Shown piece by piece: positions 50,469 through 60,236 of a stretch of 64,000 nucleotides of DNA (the first letter of the stretch is position 1; every line of letters starts with the position of its first letter). The notes under the pieces are model-generated. The model saw only the letters and a list, made by a program, of their open reading frames with translations. It was not told the DNA's origin and did not search any database. The DNA is from Phaeocystidibacter marisrubri (GTDB lineage: Bacteria > Bacteroidota > Bacteroidia > Flavobacteriales > Schleiferiaceae), in assembly GCF_008933165.1 (NCBI RefSeq), contig NZ_WBVQ01000001.1:930001-994000 (forward strand), given 5' to 3'. A program made the translations under genes and the position numbers.

Positions 50469-52247
50469 ATGACAGAAACTACGGTACATTATATTCTTCT
50501 GGGAGCCTTGCTCGCCATTACGGTGAGTTTGTTCATCCAACGTTTCAAACCCACTCTGGTGTTTGGCTGGATTACCATGCTTTTAGTGGTAAGTGGTATC
50601 GTGCCCGTTGAGGTGCTGCTTTCTTCGGTGAGCAACAAAAGTATTCTCACCATCTTCCTTTTGATCTTTATTACTTCAGCACTGCGGAAGCATTTCAACC
50701 TTTTGGGATTGATTGATGGTCTGTTCCGATCGATTAAATCACCACGCGCCTTTCTTGCAGGGATGACTTCCTCGGTAGCGTTACTTTCATCTGTGGTAAA
50801 CAATACGCCTATTGTGGCCTTGATGATTCCGTACGTGTACAACTGGTCCAAGAAGAGAAACCTCTCTCCCTCAAAATTCTTAATGCCATTGAGTTTTGCC
50901 GCGACTTTAGGAGGAACCATCACGGTAATTGGTACCAGTACCAACCTCGTTTTAAACGGATTGTTAGAAGCCAACGATCTACAGCCATTGGCATTTTCCG
51001 ATTTCCTATATCCGGGCCTCTTGGTAACCGGCTTTGGTCTGTTGTACCTAGTGATTGTGGGTTATAAGCTGCTGAGTAATCGCAAGGATGTGTTGGAGGA
51101 CTTTACCCATAACCGACGAGAGTACATTGTGGAAACCGTACTTCTACCACAGTCGAATAAAGTGGGGAAAACCATTACGGAAGCGGGACTGCGAAACCTA
51201 GACGGTATTTTCTTGGTTGAAATTTATCGTGGAAACAAACTCATATCGCCAGTAACACCAACAGAAAGTTTGCAGGCTAACGACCTACTTTATTTCGCTG
51301 GTGAGGTTGATAGAATCGTTGAATTGCTCAAGGATGATAACGGCCTTGAGATAGCAAAGCGCGATAAATTTGAAATGGGTGATGCCTTGGATGTTGTGGA
51401 AGTACTTCTTCCCATCACATCTGATTTGGCCGGCAAGAAAGTGAGAGAGACCAATTTTAGAGAGCGGTTTGATGCTGCCATTGTTGCCATTCACAGAGAT
51501 GGTAGACGATTAGGAGGAAAGATTGGTGACGTTGAATTGGAGTTCGGAGATTTGCTACTCATCACTACTGGTAATCGATTCAAGAACATCATTGTTGGCA
51601 ATAAGCATTTGTACACCGTTTCTGTAATGGAACGCATTGCGACCAATGGCAAGAGAGAGAAGAAGTGGATTATGGGTGCGGCCCTTCTCGGATTGAGCGC
51701 AGTTTTTGCGGGTTACTTAGATCTCTTTATGTTCTTGTTGATGTTCCTCGGCGTGCTTGCCAGCTTTGGAATGTTTACCGCTCAAGATTTGCGCAAGGAT
51801 ATCAATTCAGATTTGCTGATTATCCTGATAACGGCAGTAACCTTGGGTACTAGCTTAATTCACACGGGAACAGCGGCATGGATCAGCAATGGACTTACAG
51901 GACTTCTGAATGGGGCCAGTCCTTTTACCATACTCACCAGTGTTTTCTTGCTTACCGTTGTGCTCACTAGCTTCGTCACAAACGTTGCTTCTGTGGCCAT
52001 TGTATTCCCCATTGTGGCAGCTCTTATTGCTCAAAATGGAGTAGATGGAACGCCTTATTTCTTGGCTCTAGCCTATGGAGCGTCCGCATCTTTCTTAACT
52101 CCAGTGAGTTATCAAACCAACCTCATGGTGTATGGACCTGGTGGGTATAAGAGCAGTGACTTTTTGCGTGTTGGGGCACCACTGACACTCATTTATATCA
52201 TTACAATACTAACGTATCTCACTTTGAGATATAACATTCACGCCTAA
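50469..52247 (+). CDS. SLC13-type anion permease with two TrkA-C domains, probable sulfate transporter
   Basis: A 592-aa protein: hydrophobic N-terminal half (about residues 1-205), two TrkA-C-like cytosolic domains (about 215-290, 310-385), then a second membrane half. [17 protein letters not shown] ([11 protein letters not shown]) and [17 protein letters not shown] are the paired re-entrant loop motifs of DASS/SLC13 carriers. This layout is that of sulfate/thiosulfate permeases of the SAC1/SLT type. The stop TAA overlaps the ATG of cysC (TAATG), and cysD and cysN follow, so sulfate is the likely substrate. Confidence 0.87.
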   Translation: MTETTVHYILLGALLAITVSLFIQRFKPTLVFGWITMLLVVSGIVPVEVLLSSVSNKSILTIFLLIFITSALRKHFNLLGLIDGLFRSIKSPRAFLAGMTSSVALLSSVVNNTPIVALMIPYVYNWSKKRNLSPSKFLMPLSFAATLGGTITVIGTSTNLVLNGLLEANDLQPLAFSDFLYPGLLVTGFGLLYLVIVGYKLLSNRKDVLEDFTHNRREYIVETVLLPQSNKVGKTITEAGLRNLDGIFLVEIYRGNKLISPVTPTESLQANDLLYFAGEVDRIVELLKDDNGLEIAKRDKFEMGDALDVVEVLLPITSDLAGKKVRETNFRERFDAAIVAIHRDGRRLGGKIGDVELEFGDLLLITTGNRFKNIIVGNKHLYTVSVMERIATNGKREKKWIMGAALLGLSAVFAGYLDLFMFLLMFLGVLASFGMFTAQDLRKDINSDLLIILITAVTLGTSLIHTGTAAWISNGLTGLLNGASPFTILTSVFLLTVVLTSFVTNVASVAIVFPIVAALIAQNGVDGTPYFLALAYGASASFLTPVSYQTNLMVYGPGGYKSSDFLRVGAPLTLIYIITILTYLTLRYNIHA

Positions 52248-52837
52248 TGTCGAAGGTAATCGTCATTCCACAGATTCATGATGTCAACGCTGAAATGCGG
52301 GCAGAACTGAACGGCCATAAGCCATTGGTTCTATGGTTTACAGGACTTTCAGGATCGGGTAAAAGCACAGTGGCAAATGCGGTAGAGAAGGTGCTTCACG
52401 AGCGCAAAACGCGAACGTACATCTTGGATGGTGACAATGTTCGTCGTGGACTCAATAATGATCTCGACTTCTCTGAGAGTGGGAGAGTAGAGAACATTCG
52501 AAGAATTGGTGAAGTGGCCAACCTGATGTTAGATGCAGGCTTAGTTGTCCTTACGGCATTTGTCTCTCCGTTTAAATCGGACAGAGAAAAGGTTCGTCAA
52601 ACGGTCGGAGCAGAGAATTTTGTAGAAGTCTTCGTGGATTGTCCATTGGAAGTTTGTGAAGCTCGAGATGTAAAAGGACTTTACAAGAAAGCGCGTGCAG
52701 GAGAAATTCCAGATTTCACAGGAATTTCATCACCGTTTGAAGCTCCTGAAAGTCCAGACATCCACTTGCACACCGATACAGAAGATCTGGCTGAAAGTGT
52801 GGCTAAGGTTCTCAGTTTCATTGAGAAAAAACTTTGA
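52247..52837 (+). CDS. cysC: Adenylylsulfate kinase
   Basis: A 196-aa P-loop kinase: Walker [16 protein letters not shown] near residue 34, [31 protein letters not shown] (APS-binding) and [14 protein letters not shown]. It phosphorylates APS to PAPS. The start overlaps the permease stop. With cysD and cysN it makes PAPS in the cytosol; no PAPS reductase gene (cysH) or sulfite reductase is in the window. Confidence 0.96.
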   Translation: MSKVIVIPQIHDVNAEMRAELNGHKPLVLWFTGLSGSGKSTVANAVEKVLHERKTRTYILDGDNVRRGLNNDLDFSESGRVENIRRIGEVANLMLDAGLVVLTAFVSPFKSDREKVRQTVGAENFVEVFVDCPLEVCEARDVKGLYKKARAGEIPDFTGISSPFEAPESPDIHLHTDTEDLAESVAKVLSFIEKKL

Positions 52838-52894
52838 TTTTAAAGTATATCAATTTAGTAGGATTTAGCATCTTTGCATCGAAACAATAGCTAT

Positions 52895-53800
52895 ATGAGC
52901 AATTACCATCTTTCACACCTTAAAGAGCTTGAAGCGGAAGCGATTTATGTTATCCGCGAGGTGTATGCGCAATTTGATAACCCGGCGATCTTATTCTCAG
53001 GAGGTAAGGATTCCATCGTTGTAACCCATTTGGCTAGAAAGGCATTCTTCCCTGCGAAGATCCCATTCCCATTGGTACACATTGACACGGGACACAATTT
53101 CCCAGAAACCATAGAGTTCAGAGATCAATTAATCAAAGATTTGGGGGCCAACCTCGTGGTAGGTAGTGTTCAAAAATCCATTGATGACGGTCGCGTTCTT
53201 GAGGAATCAGGAGCGAATGCGAGCCGAAATGCGCTTCAAACCACAACCTTGCTCGACACCATTGAAGAAATGGGTTACGACGCGTGCTTGGGTGGTGCTC
53301 GTAGAGATGAAGAGAAGGCACGTGCCAAAGAGCGCTTCTTCTCTCATAGAGATGACTTCGGTCAATGGGATCCTAAAAATCAACGTCCAGAGCTTTGGAA
53401 CCTCTTTAACGGTAAGAAGAGAATGGGTGAGCACTTCCGTGTCTTCCCGATTTCAAACTGGACAGAGATGGATGTATGGCAGTACATTTTGATGGAGAAC
53501 ATTGAGATTCCAAGTCTGTACTTCGCTAGAAAACGTGAAGTGATTTGGAGACACAATAGCTGGTTGCCTGTTTCTGACTACATCACTCTTCGTGAGAACG
53601 ATGAGCCTCAAGTGAAAATGATCCGTTTCCGCACGCTCGGCGATATCACCATTACAGGTGGTGTTGAATCTGATGCAGATGATTTGGAGAAAATTATTCA
53701 GGAGGTGGCTTCAACTCGTGTAACAGAGCGCGGTAATCGTGAGGATGATAAGCGCAGTGAGACGAGTATGGAAGACCGCAAACGTCAGGGTTACTTCTAA
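52895..53800 (+). CDS. cysD: Sulfate adenylyltransferase subunit 2
   Basis: A protein of 301 aa from ATG 52895 (MSNYHLSHLKELEAEAIYVIREV); TTG 52874 would add 7 residues. PP-loop ILFSGGKDSIVV near residue 30, HIDTGHNFPETIEFRD and CLGGARRDEEKARAKER are the ATP-pyrophosphatase motifs. It makes APS from ATP and sulfate with CysN. A CATCTTTG box (one change from the consensus) lies about 15 nt before the start, so it may have its own promoter. Confidence 0.96.
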   Translation: MSNYHLSHLKELEAEAIYVIREVYAQFDNPAILFSGGKDSIVVTHLARKAFFPAKIPFPLVHIDTGHNFPETIEFRDQLIKDLGANLVVGSVQKSIDDGRVLEESGANASRNALQTTTLLDTIEEMGYDACLGGARRDEEKARAKERFFSHRDDFGQWDPKNQRPELWNLFNGKKRMGEHFRVFPISNWTEMDVWQYILMENIEIPSLYFARKREVIWRHNSWLPVSDYITLRENDEPQVKMIRFRTLGDITITGGVESDADDLEKIIQEVASTRVTERGNREDDKRSETSMEDRKRQGYF

Positions 53801-53840
53801 ACAGCCGATCATCTAAGTTTCAACGGACAAAAAGAATATT

Positions 53841-55106
53841 GTGAATACTACCAATTATCTAGATATGGAACTCCTTCGCTTTACTACAGCAGGGAGTGTA
53901 GACGACGGAAAATCAACGCTTATCGGTCGTCTTCTATACGATAGCAAGAGCACGTTTGAAGATCAAATGGATGCGGTTGAGAAATCGAGTACCAAAAAAG
54001 GTCTTCAGCATGTTGACCTCAGTCTTCTTACCGATGGTTTGAAGGATGAGCGTGAGCAGGGCATCACCATTGATGTGGCCTATCGCTATTTTGCTACACC
54101 CAAGAGAAAGTTCATTATTGCCGATACTCCAGGACACATTCAGTACACCCGAAACATGGTTACTGGTGCGTCTACAGCTAACGTAGCACTCATTTTGGTG
54201 GATGCTCGTAACGGCGTGTTGGAGCAAACGAAGCGTCACTCTTTTATCGCCTCTCTTCTTCAAATTCCGCACATTGTAGTATGTGTAAACAAGATGGATT
54301 TGGCAGAATACAGTGAGGAGCGTTTCAACGAAATCGTTGATCAGTACGAAGAATTCGCTTCAAAACTTGACATCAAAGATGTTCGTTTCATTCCTATTTC
54401 AGCGCTTCATGGAGATAACGTAGTGAACCGAAGCGAGAATATGAGCTGGTTTGAAGGCGGAACTTTGCTTCACACACTAGAAACCATCCACATTGGCAGC
54501 GATGAAAACCACATTGATTGCCGATTCCCAGTACAAACGGTGATTCGCCCACACTCTGACGAATACCACGACTATCGTGGATACGCAGGTAGAATTGCAG
54601 GTGGAGTATTCAAGCCAGGGGATAAGGTTACGGTTCTTCCAAGTGGATTGGAATCGACGATCACTAGTATTGTTACCATGGATGGTGAGATTGAAGAGGC
54701 ATTCCCTCCAATGAGTGTGACGATCAACCTAGCTGATGATGTGGACATTTCTCGTGGAGATATGATTGTTCGCCCGAATAATCAACCAGATTCTTCACAA
54801 GACCTCGATGTGATGTTGTGTTGGTTGAATAATGCCGCTCCACGTCCACGTGCGAAGTACATCATTCGTCACACAACGAATGAAGCTCGTGCAATGATCA
54901 CGGAAGTAGTTTATAAAGTTGATGTGAATACCCTTCACAGAAATGAAGAGGATCAAGACATCAAGATGAACGATATCGCAAGAGTGAAGATCCGTTCCAC
55001 TCGTCCGATGTTCGTAGACTCATACCGCAAAAACCGTCATACAGGTTCTATCATTTTGATTGATGAGACGACCAATGAAACGGTAGCTGCTGGAATGGTG
55101 ATATGA
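53841..55106 (+). CDS. cysN: Sulfate adenylyltransferase subunit 1 (GTPase)
   Basis: A 421-aa EF-Tu-like GTPase without a C-terminal APS kinase fusion. GSVDDGKSTLIGRLLYDSK (G1) near residue 18, DTPGHIQYTRNM (G3) and NKMDLAEY (G4). The start is GTG 53841; ATG 53865 is an alternative, but the extra residues (NTTNYLDMELLRFTTAG) match the family. It drives APS formation by GTP hydrolysis together with CysD. A strong terminator follows at 55152. Confidence 0.96.
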   Translation: MNTTNYLDMELLRFTTAGSVDDGKSTLIGRLLYDSKSTFEDQMDAVEKSSTKKGLQHVDLSLLTDGLKDEREQGITIDVAYRYFATPKRKFIIADTPGHIQYTRNMVTGASTANVALILVDARNGVLEQTKRHSFIASLLQIPHIVVCVNKMDLAEYSEERFNEIVDQYEEFASKLDIKDVRFIPISALHGDNVVNRSENMSWFEGGTLLHTLETIHIGSDENHIDCRFPVQTVIRPHSDEYHDYRGYAGRIAGGVFKPGDKVTVLPSGLESTITSIVTMDGEIEEAFPPMSVTINLADDVDISRGDMIVRPNNQPDSSQDLDVMLCWLNNAAPRPRAKYIIRHTTNEARAMITEVVYKVDVNTLHRNEEDQDIKMNDIARVKIRSTRPMFVDSYRKNRHTGSIILIDETTNETVAAGMVI

Positions 55107-55151
55107 TAATTAATGGCTCCGGGCTTCAAGCTTCGGGCGACTAATACCTAA

Positions 55152-55185
55152 ATGCCGAGCAATTATGCTCGGCATTTTTTATTTT
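55152..55185 (+). terminator. Rho-independent terminator of the sulfate operon
   Basis: A perfect 10-bp stem ATGCCGAGCA/TGCTCGGCAT around an ATTA loop (55152-55175) followed by T6 and more T. It lies 45 bp after the cysN stop and includes an ATG (55165) that is not a real start. Confidence 0.93.
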
Positions 55186-55194
55186 CACAGAGCT

Positions 55195-56826
55195 ATGATT
55201 AAAATGCTACCTGTCGTTCTCTTTTTGTTCTTCGCTTGTTCTGGTCAGAAAGAACAAACTGCTTCCACGCCATTGGATGTACAGGAGTCGGTTGCATTTT
55301 GGGTTCCAGATAACACCATTTACAAGGTTTACCCAGACGGAACGGCGCATTTGATTCAGGAGAAGGAATTTCTCAATAACGGTGCGATCGATGTGGAGCG
55401 TCAATACATTTCTCGAGTTGAACCGAATGATTCCTCTGGTTATTTCTATTCCCTCTACCGTGAATATCGGTATGTGTATTCCGACGATGGTCGGTTAAGC
55501 GAGCGATTGAACTACGAAATGGGCAATCACGATTCATTGCTACTCCGATCAAAGGAGATATACACCTGGAAAGACGATACAGTGATCCATTCAACTGCAC
55601 TTAAACAACCGAATGGAGAGGGATTTCAAGAGCCAGAGGAAGTGGATAGAACCGTTCGTGATGCGAAAGGACGTGTGGTGTATACGAAAGTGATGAAGGG
55701 CATCGAATGGAGAGATGTATATGAGAGAAAGGATAGAATAGCGAGATATGTAGTAGTGAAGCACAACTATCAAAATGCTCAGCTTAAGAGCACACTGATT
55801 ATCAATAGAGATAATGTTCATGAATATCCCATCTTCGGAAAGGCCGTACCAACAAATGCAATCCTAAAAAGATCCTACCGAAATGAAGGAGGCCTGTTAT
55901 CAGATACGGTATTCTTCATCGATTATGATCGGGTGATTGAAAGTGCTGAAGTGACTGTGTTTAATGAGTATGATGAAATTATTTCTTACTCCATGTGCGA
56001 GGGAAATCCCAGAGGGGAAGAGGTTGAATGGATCAAGATGGATGTTCCCGGGCTCAATTCTATGTTTCTACCTCCCCGTGATTTAGACCCCATGACAGAA
56101 GTCCGAGCGCGACAGTTGGAACCTATGGAGACCTTAGAGAATTGGGAATGGGAAAGATGGAAGATAAAGCACTCGAGATACACGTATCACAACGGACTCA
56201 TTCAAACGAGAAAGGATGAATTCGAGAACTCCAAAGGAGCTTCTCAGATGATCCAAAGGGACATATCCTATCACTATGATGAGGACCTCTTCTTAGTGAA
56301 ACAAACGATTGAGGTAGAGTACGGAGATGGTCGAAAAGAGCATCATGTAGTTGAATGCCTAAGATATGAAGATGGGCAATTGGAAAGGTTGATCCAGTAT
56401 GTAGATGGGCTACGCGTTCGGGAAACCCATCTATCACCTGCTGGAATGTATGTAGATGAATATAAGGCAGATCGGAAGAATGACTCAACGGTTTGGGGAA
56501 CATTCGTTAAGTATAGATTGTCATATAGCTACCGTGCCGCAGAGAGTGTGGAAGTCAAGAACGGTGAGTTCGTAAGAGGTTACATGGTCTTATCTGATTC
56601 CTTGGGTAGAGTAACGAGATATTTCGCAGAAGATCAAGGCATGGACGCATCCTTTTACTATGAAGATGGAGCGATGAAGTACTCGACACACAGAAAGATT
56701 CGCTTCACGTATTTCCCTGAATCGATGCATGAAAACGATGTGTACGAATTGCACTATGGAAGAGGGTACTCGTTTGAAAGTGTATTGTTTTCCCCTTGCG
56801 TACCATATATTGATCTGAATATCTGA
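55195..56826 (+). CDS. Large lipoprotein of unknown function with YD-like repeats
   Basis: A protein of 543 aa from ATG 55195 (MIKMLPVVLFLFFACSG, lipobox FFAC); an ATG 10 codons upstream lies inside the terminator hairpin. The mature part is charged and rich in Tyr, Asp and Glu, with repeated blocks of the kind Tyr-x-Tyr-x(2)-Asp-Gly-Arg-Leu (YRYVYSDDGRLSERL, YHYDEDLFLVKQ, LRYEDGQLERL, FYYEDGAMKYS), which recalls MORN or YD/RHS-type antiparallel repeats. I recognise no named family. It is exported and probably membrane-anchored; its role is unknown. Confidence 0.75.
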   Translation: MIKMLPVVLFLFFACSGQKEQTASTPLDVQESVAFWVPDNTIYKVYPDGTAHLIQEKEFLNNGAIDVERQYISRVEPNDSSGYFYSLYREYRYVYSDDGRLSERLNYEMGNHDSLLLRSKEIYTWKDDTVIHSTALKQPNGEGFQEPEEVDRTVRDAKGRVVYTKVMKGIEWRDVYERKDRIARYVVVKHNYQNAQLKSTLIINRDNVHEYPIFGKAVPTNAILKRSYRNEGGLLSDTVFFIDYDRVIESAEVTVFNEYDEIISYSMCEGNPRGEEVEWIKMDVPGLNSMFLPPRDLDPMTEVRARQLEPMETLENWEWERWKIKHSRYTYHNGLIQTRKDEFENSKGASQMIQRDISYHYDEDLFLVKQTIEVEYGDGRKEHHVVECLRYEDGQLERLIQYVDGLRVRETHLSPAGMYVDEYKADRKNDSTVWGTFVKYRLSYSYRAAESVEVKNGEFVRGYMVLSDSLGRVTRYFAEDQGMDASFYYEDGAMKYSTHRKIRFTYFPESMHENDVYELHYGRGYSFESVLFSPCVPYIDLNI

Positions 56827-56870
56827 TCATTGGTTATGATAACAGAAGTCTGACCCTCATTTACGGGCAT

Positions 56871-56912
56871 AAAAAAACCCCGACGAAGCAAAAGCTTGTC
56901 GGGGTGATTTTT
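56871..56912 (-). terminator. Strong terminator between the lipoprotein and HU genes
   Basis: CCCCGAC-GAAGC pairs with GCTT-GTCGGGG (56878-56904) around an A-rich loop. The minus strand is followed by seven T, so it terminates HU; the plus strand has T5 and may also terminate the lipoprotein gene. Confidence 0.9.
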
Positions 56913-56926
56913 CTTATAAGCTAGGC

Positions 56927-57199
56927 TTAGTTCAACTTGTCGTTGAGCTCAGCACCTGGCTTAAACTTAGCTACGTTTTTAGCAGCGATTTTGATCGGAG
57001 CACCAGTTTGTGGGTTACGACCTTCACGTGCAGCGCGCTTAGATACAGAGAAAGAACCGAATCCTACTAGAGAAACACGGCCACCTTTACCAAGTGCACC
57101 TGCTACATTACCTGTGAATGAGTCAAGGGCCTTTTTTGCTTGTGCTTTAGAGATACCTGCATCAGCAGCCATCGCGTCGATCAATTCAGCTTTGTTCAT
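56927..57199 (-). CDS. HU-family nucleoid DNA-binding protein
   Basis: A 90-aa protein from ATG 57199 (MNKAELIDAMAADAGISKAQAKKALDSF). VSLVGFGSFSVSKRAAREGRNPQTG is the family DNA-binding arm signature, with Pro at the tip. It bends DNA and compacts the chromosome as a homodimer. The frame extends 50 codons upstream but without conservation, and the promoter lies inside that stretch, so the short form is correct. Expression should be high: it has the best promoter in the window and a strong terminator. Confidence 0.96.
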   Translation of the reverse strand: MNKAELIDAMAADAGISKAQAKKALDSFTGNVAGALGKGGRVSLVGFGSFSVSKRAAREGRNPQTGAPIKIAAKNVAKFKPGAELNDKLN

Positions 57200-57242
57200 G
57201 GCGATTGAAATTTTGGTTATACTAATTCGCTTGAATGCCTTA

Positions 57243-57272
57243 CAAATATAGACGAATGCACTATCCATGCAA
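57243..57272 (-). promoter_or_regulatory. HU promoter, TTG-N19-TATATTTG
   Basis: On the minus strand a TTG (57270-57272) is separated by 19 bp from TATATTTG (57243-57250), an exact match to the Bacteroidota sigma-70-type promoter layout (TTG...TAnnTTTG). The -7 box ends 43 nt before ATG 57199. Confidence 0.8.
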
Positions 57273-57368
57273 GATTCAGGGCTATAAATGCGCCTTATTG
57301 TTGATAAAAGTGGTGAAATGTTGAAAACCCCATCAGATTTTTCTTGCAAATAGAGGTTCTCAGCAAAA

Positions 57369-58322
57369 TCAAGGGGTACAGAGCGCTTTCAACTCAGAAT
57401 ACTCTGTGTAACCATTTTTGAAGTCGGCAACCCCCATTTTTTTCTTCCCTGGCCATTGGATTTCACCTAGGATGAGAAGTCCACTTTTGCACTGAATGGC
57501 CAACTCGTTCTTTCGCCATTCCAGTGTGCCACATTCACCTATTTGGCCTTCTTCATACGTACTATTGGCCACTTTGGCTTCTATGCGTTCGCCACTACTG
57601 GTTTCTAGTACAATAAGAGGAGCAGGGAAGGGAGTTAATCCACGCACGCGATTATGTGCGGCTTCAGCGATATCATTTAAAGGCACATACTGATGTTCTC
57701 GGAACAACTTGGGGGCGTTCTTCGGAGAATCTACATGCTTTTGTGTCTTTCCTTCCAGTTTACCACTCAACAGTCCATCTACAGTTTCAACTACCAGAGG
57801 ACTACCGAGGTCCATCAATCGATGGTACAATTCCCCCGTGGTTTCATTTGCTCCAATAGACGTTTCGGCTTGTAAGAGAATATTTCCAGTATCAATCTCT
57901 TCATCGATGAGGAAGGTGGTCACTCCGGTTTTCTCTTCACCGTTTATTACCGCCCAATGGATAGGAGCCGCGCCGCGATAATCAGGAAGTAGGGAAGCGT
58001 GGAGATTAAAAGTACCCAACTTTGGCATGGACCAAACTGAAGTAGGGAGCATACGGAAGGCAACCACCACAAATAGATCTGCATTGTACGACACGAGCTC
58101 AGCTTGGAACTGCTCGTCCCTCAATTTTTCGGGCTGTAGTATGGGTAGGTTGTGTTTTTCGGCACATACCTTAACTGCACTTGGAGTTGGTTTTCTTCCG
58201 CGACCAGCTTGACGATCGGGTACGGTTACAACCGCCACCACTTCGTGTTGAGATTGAATCAATGCTTCAAGTGGGGCTACCGCAAATTCAGGGGTGCCCA
58301 TGTATACAATACGTGCCTTCAT
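57369..58322 (-). CDS. fmt: Methionyl-tRNA formyltransferase
   Basis: A 317-aa enzyme. N-terminal GART domain with MGTPEFAVAPLEAL, SLLPDYRGAAPIHWAVINGE (formyl-tetrahydrofolate site) and FLIDEEIDTGNIL; C-terminal OB-like domain with GLTPFPAPLIVL. It formylates the initiator Met-tRNA. Its -7 box (58327-58334) contains the stop codon of recQ and lies 4 nt before the ATG, so it may have its own leaderless transcript. Confidence 0.95.
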   Translation of the reverse strand: MKARIVYMGTPEFAVAPLEALIQSQHEVVAVVTVPDRQAGRGRKPTPSAVKVCAEKHNLPILQPEKLRDEQFQAELVSYNADLFVVVAFRMLPTSVWSMPKLGTFNLHASLLPDYRGAAPIHWAVINGEEKTGVTTFLIDEEIDTGNILLQAETSIGANETTGELYHRLMDLGSPLVVETVDGLLSGKLEGKTQKHVDSPKNAPKLFREHQYVPLNDIAEAAHNRVRGLTPFPAPLIVLETSSGERIEAKVANSTYEEGQIGECGTLEWRKNELAIQCKSGLLILGEIQWPGKKKMGVADFKNGYTEYSELKALCTP

Positions 58323-58326
58323 GTTA

Positions 58327-58334
58327 CAAAGTTA
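58327..58334 (-). promoter_or_regulatory. Perfect -7 box (TAACTTTG) four nt before fmt
   Basis: Minus-strand TAACTTTG is followed by TAAC and then ATG 58322. Its first three bases are the TAA stop of recQ. A leaderless fmt transcript is suggested. Confidence 0.6.
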
Positions 58335-60236
58335 ACGGCTGTGAATTGAATAGTGTCCGTCGGGATTGCGCTTTATTTGCCCTTCGTCCATTAAGATGCT
58401 GAGGGCTTTTCGAATGTCACCAACACGGTAGGAATTGAGATTTTGCTCCAATTCTAACAAGGTGTAATCCGAAGTGCTTAATGCGGTGCGAATGGCTTCG
58501 TCTACTGGGATTTCAGGAGTTATATAGTCTTCACTTTTACAGCGGTCGCATTGTCCGCAACGAACAGGCTTTTCCCCGAAGTAGGCAAGAAGTACTCCAA
58601 ATCGACATTCTCGTTCGTGAGAAGCAAAGTAGATCATGGCGTTCATCCGCTTGATGGCCTCTTCCTCTAACTTGACCAATTCTTTTCTTTGAATGGGCAA
58701 GTAGTTGCTCTCCATTCGTGCCATGGTCCATTCCAAACCCTGACCACTTGTTGCGGGCCTGTACTCAACCACCCGCATCCCATCTAGAGTTTTCAATTGC
58801 TGCACCACAGATACACCGGGGAGTTGAATTGCAGCCGACAAAGCTCGCTCGTCTATTCCTGTCGGCCCCGTTGTAATTCCGCCATACCACCGCAGCATTT
58901 GTCGGATAAGTGGCACAAAGCGAGGGTGCGTCACCTCAAATTCATACAATTCGCGTTGCGGCAGTATGATTTGTGCAGTACTCCTCGGTTTAAACCCTTC
59001 GGAAAGTCGAATGAGGCCATAGCGTTCTAACAGTAGTAATGCTTGAAACGCAGAGCGATGATCGAAGTCATATTTCTTAGAGAACCCTAGTATGTCTAGG
59101 CCTGTAAAAGTTCCTTCGCCGCTTCCAATGGGTATTTGAAGATGATTGGCAAGGGCAGTGTATACCCTACGTGCTAATTCAAGATCGGGCAATTGTGATT
59201 TTACCCTTTCAATTAGGCGCTGCTTTGAGTTAGGGGTAAGAAGCATGTAGGCATAAGCGGGCTTTCCATCTCTACCACCGCGCCCTGCTTCTTGGTAATA
59301 CGCCTCTGGACCATCGGGAAGTTCAAGGTGGATAACCAATCGCACATCGGGTTTGTCAATGCCCATTCCAAAGGCATTGGTAGCAACCATCACACGTATG
59401 TCACCTGCCATCCATTGGGCCTGACGAATATCTCTATCCTGACGCTCCAGTCCGGCGTGATACGATACCGCAGATACTCCCATGGCTGCTAATCGCGTAG
59501 CAAGGTGGGTTGTTTGGTTTCTGCTTCGAATGTAAATAATCGCAGACCCTGGAATTTCTGAAAGGATATCCAAGATACGCTGCTCTGGACCTTCCGTATG
59601 CTCTACCCTAAAAATCAGGTTTGGGCGGAAGAAGGTTTTCTTGTGTACCGATGGATGGACGAGCTGTAATTTCCCTTTCAAGTCCTCTATTACTGCGGGA
59701 GTGGCCGATGCCGTAAGAGCGATGAATGGAGCCCCGTTCACAAAAGGACGTATTTCAGCAATTTCTAAGTAGGGCGGTCTGAAGTCATAGCCCCATTGCG
59801 AAACACAGTGCGCTTCATCAATGGCTACCAAATTGACGTTCATTCGCTTGATGCGTTCTCGTACAATCTCGCTTTTCAATCGTTCTGGAGAGAGGTAAAG
59901 AAACTTGACATCACCAAAAACCACATTGTCCAGAATACGGTCAATATCACGATAGGACATTCCACTGAGGAGGGCAACCGCGTCAATCCCACGTTGGTTG
60001 AGCTGTTGGACCTGATCCTTCATTAGTGCAATGAGCGGAGAGACCACAATACACACTCCATCACGAGCAAGGGCTGGGACTTGATAACACAGACTTTTAC
60101 CGCCTCCTGTGGGAAGCAGAGCAATGACATCTTTTCGGTCTAGTACATCGCGAATAATCTCCTCTTGGCCCGGACGAAAGCTATCGTATCCAAAAAAGGA
60201 TTTTAGCGTTTCGTGTATGTTTCTTCCGTTGCTCAA
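58332..60236 (-). CDS. recQ: RecQ-family ATP-dependent DNA helicase
   Basis: A 634-aa SF2 helicase. Motif I LLPTGGGKSLCYQ near residue 40, motif II AIDEAHCVSQWG, motif VI NAFGMGIDKPDVRLVIHLELP and EAYYQEAGRGGRDG. The RQC part ends in a zinc-binding region (CRFGVLLAYFGEKPVRCGQCDRC) and a winged helix; no HRDC domain is seen. The start is TTG 60236, overlapping the previous stop as TTGA, with the FFGYDSFRPGQEEI family start only 12 residues in. It unwinds DNA in recombination and fork repair. Confidence 0.92.
   Translation of the reverse strand: MSNGRNIHETLKSFFGYDSFRPGQEEIIRDVLDRKDVIALLPTGGGKSLCYQVPALARDGVCIVVSPLIALMKDQVQQLNQRGIDAVALLSGMSYRDIDRILDNVVFGDVKFLYLSPERLKSEIVRERIKRMNVNLVAIDEAHCVSQWGYDFRPPYLEIAEIRPFVNGAPFIALTASATPAVIEDLKGKLQLVHPSVHKKTFFRPNLIFRVEHTEGPEQRILDILSEIPGSAIIYIRSRNQTTHLATRLAAMGVSAVSYHAGLERQDRDIRQAQWMAGDIRVMVATNAFGMGIDKPDVRLVIHLELPDGPEAYYQEAGRGGRDGKPAYAYMLLTPNSKQRLIERVKSQLPDLELARRVYTALANHLQIPIGSGEGTFTGLDILGFSKKYDFDHRSAFQALLLLERYGLIRLSEGFKPRSTAQIILPQRELYEFEVTHPRFVPLIRQMLRWYGGITTGPTGIDERALSAAIQLPGVSVVQQLKTLDGMRVVEYRPATSGQGLEWTMARMESNYLPIQRKELVKLEEEAIKRMNAMIYFASHERECRFGVLLAYFGEKPVRCGQCDRCKSEDYITPEIPVDEAIRTALSTSDYTLLELEQNLNSYRVGDIRKALSILMDEGQIKRNPDGHYSIHSR

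Noticed and set aside
55165-55194. ATG 55165 as start of the unknown lipoprotein
   Set aside because: It lies inside the cysN terminator hairpin; ATG 55195 gives a proper lipoprotein signal.
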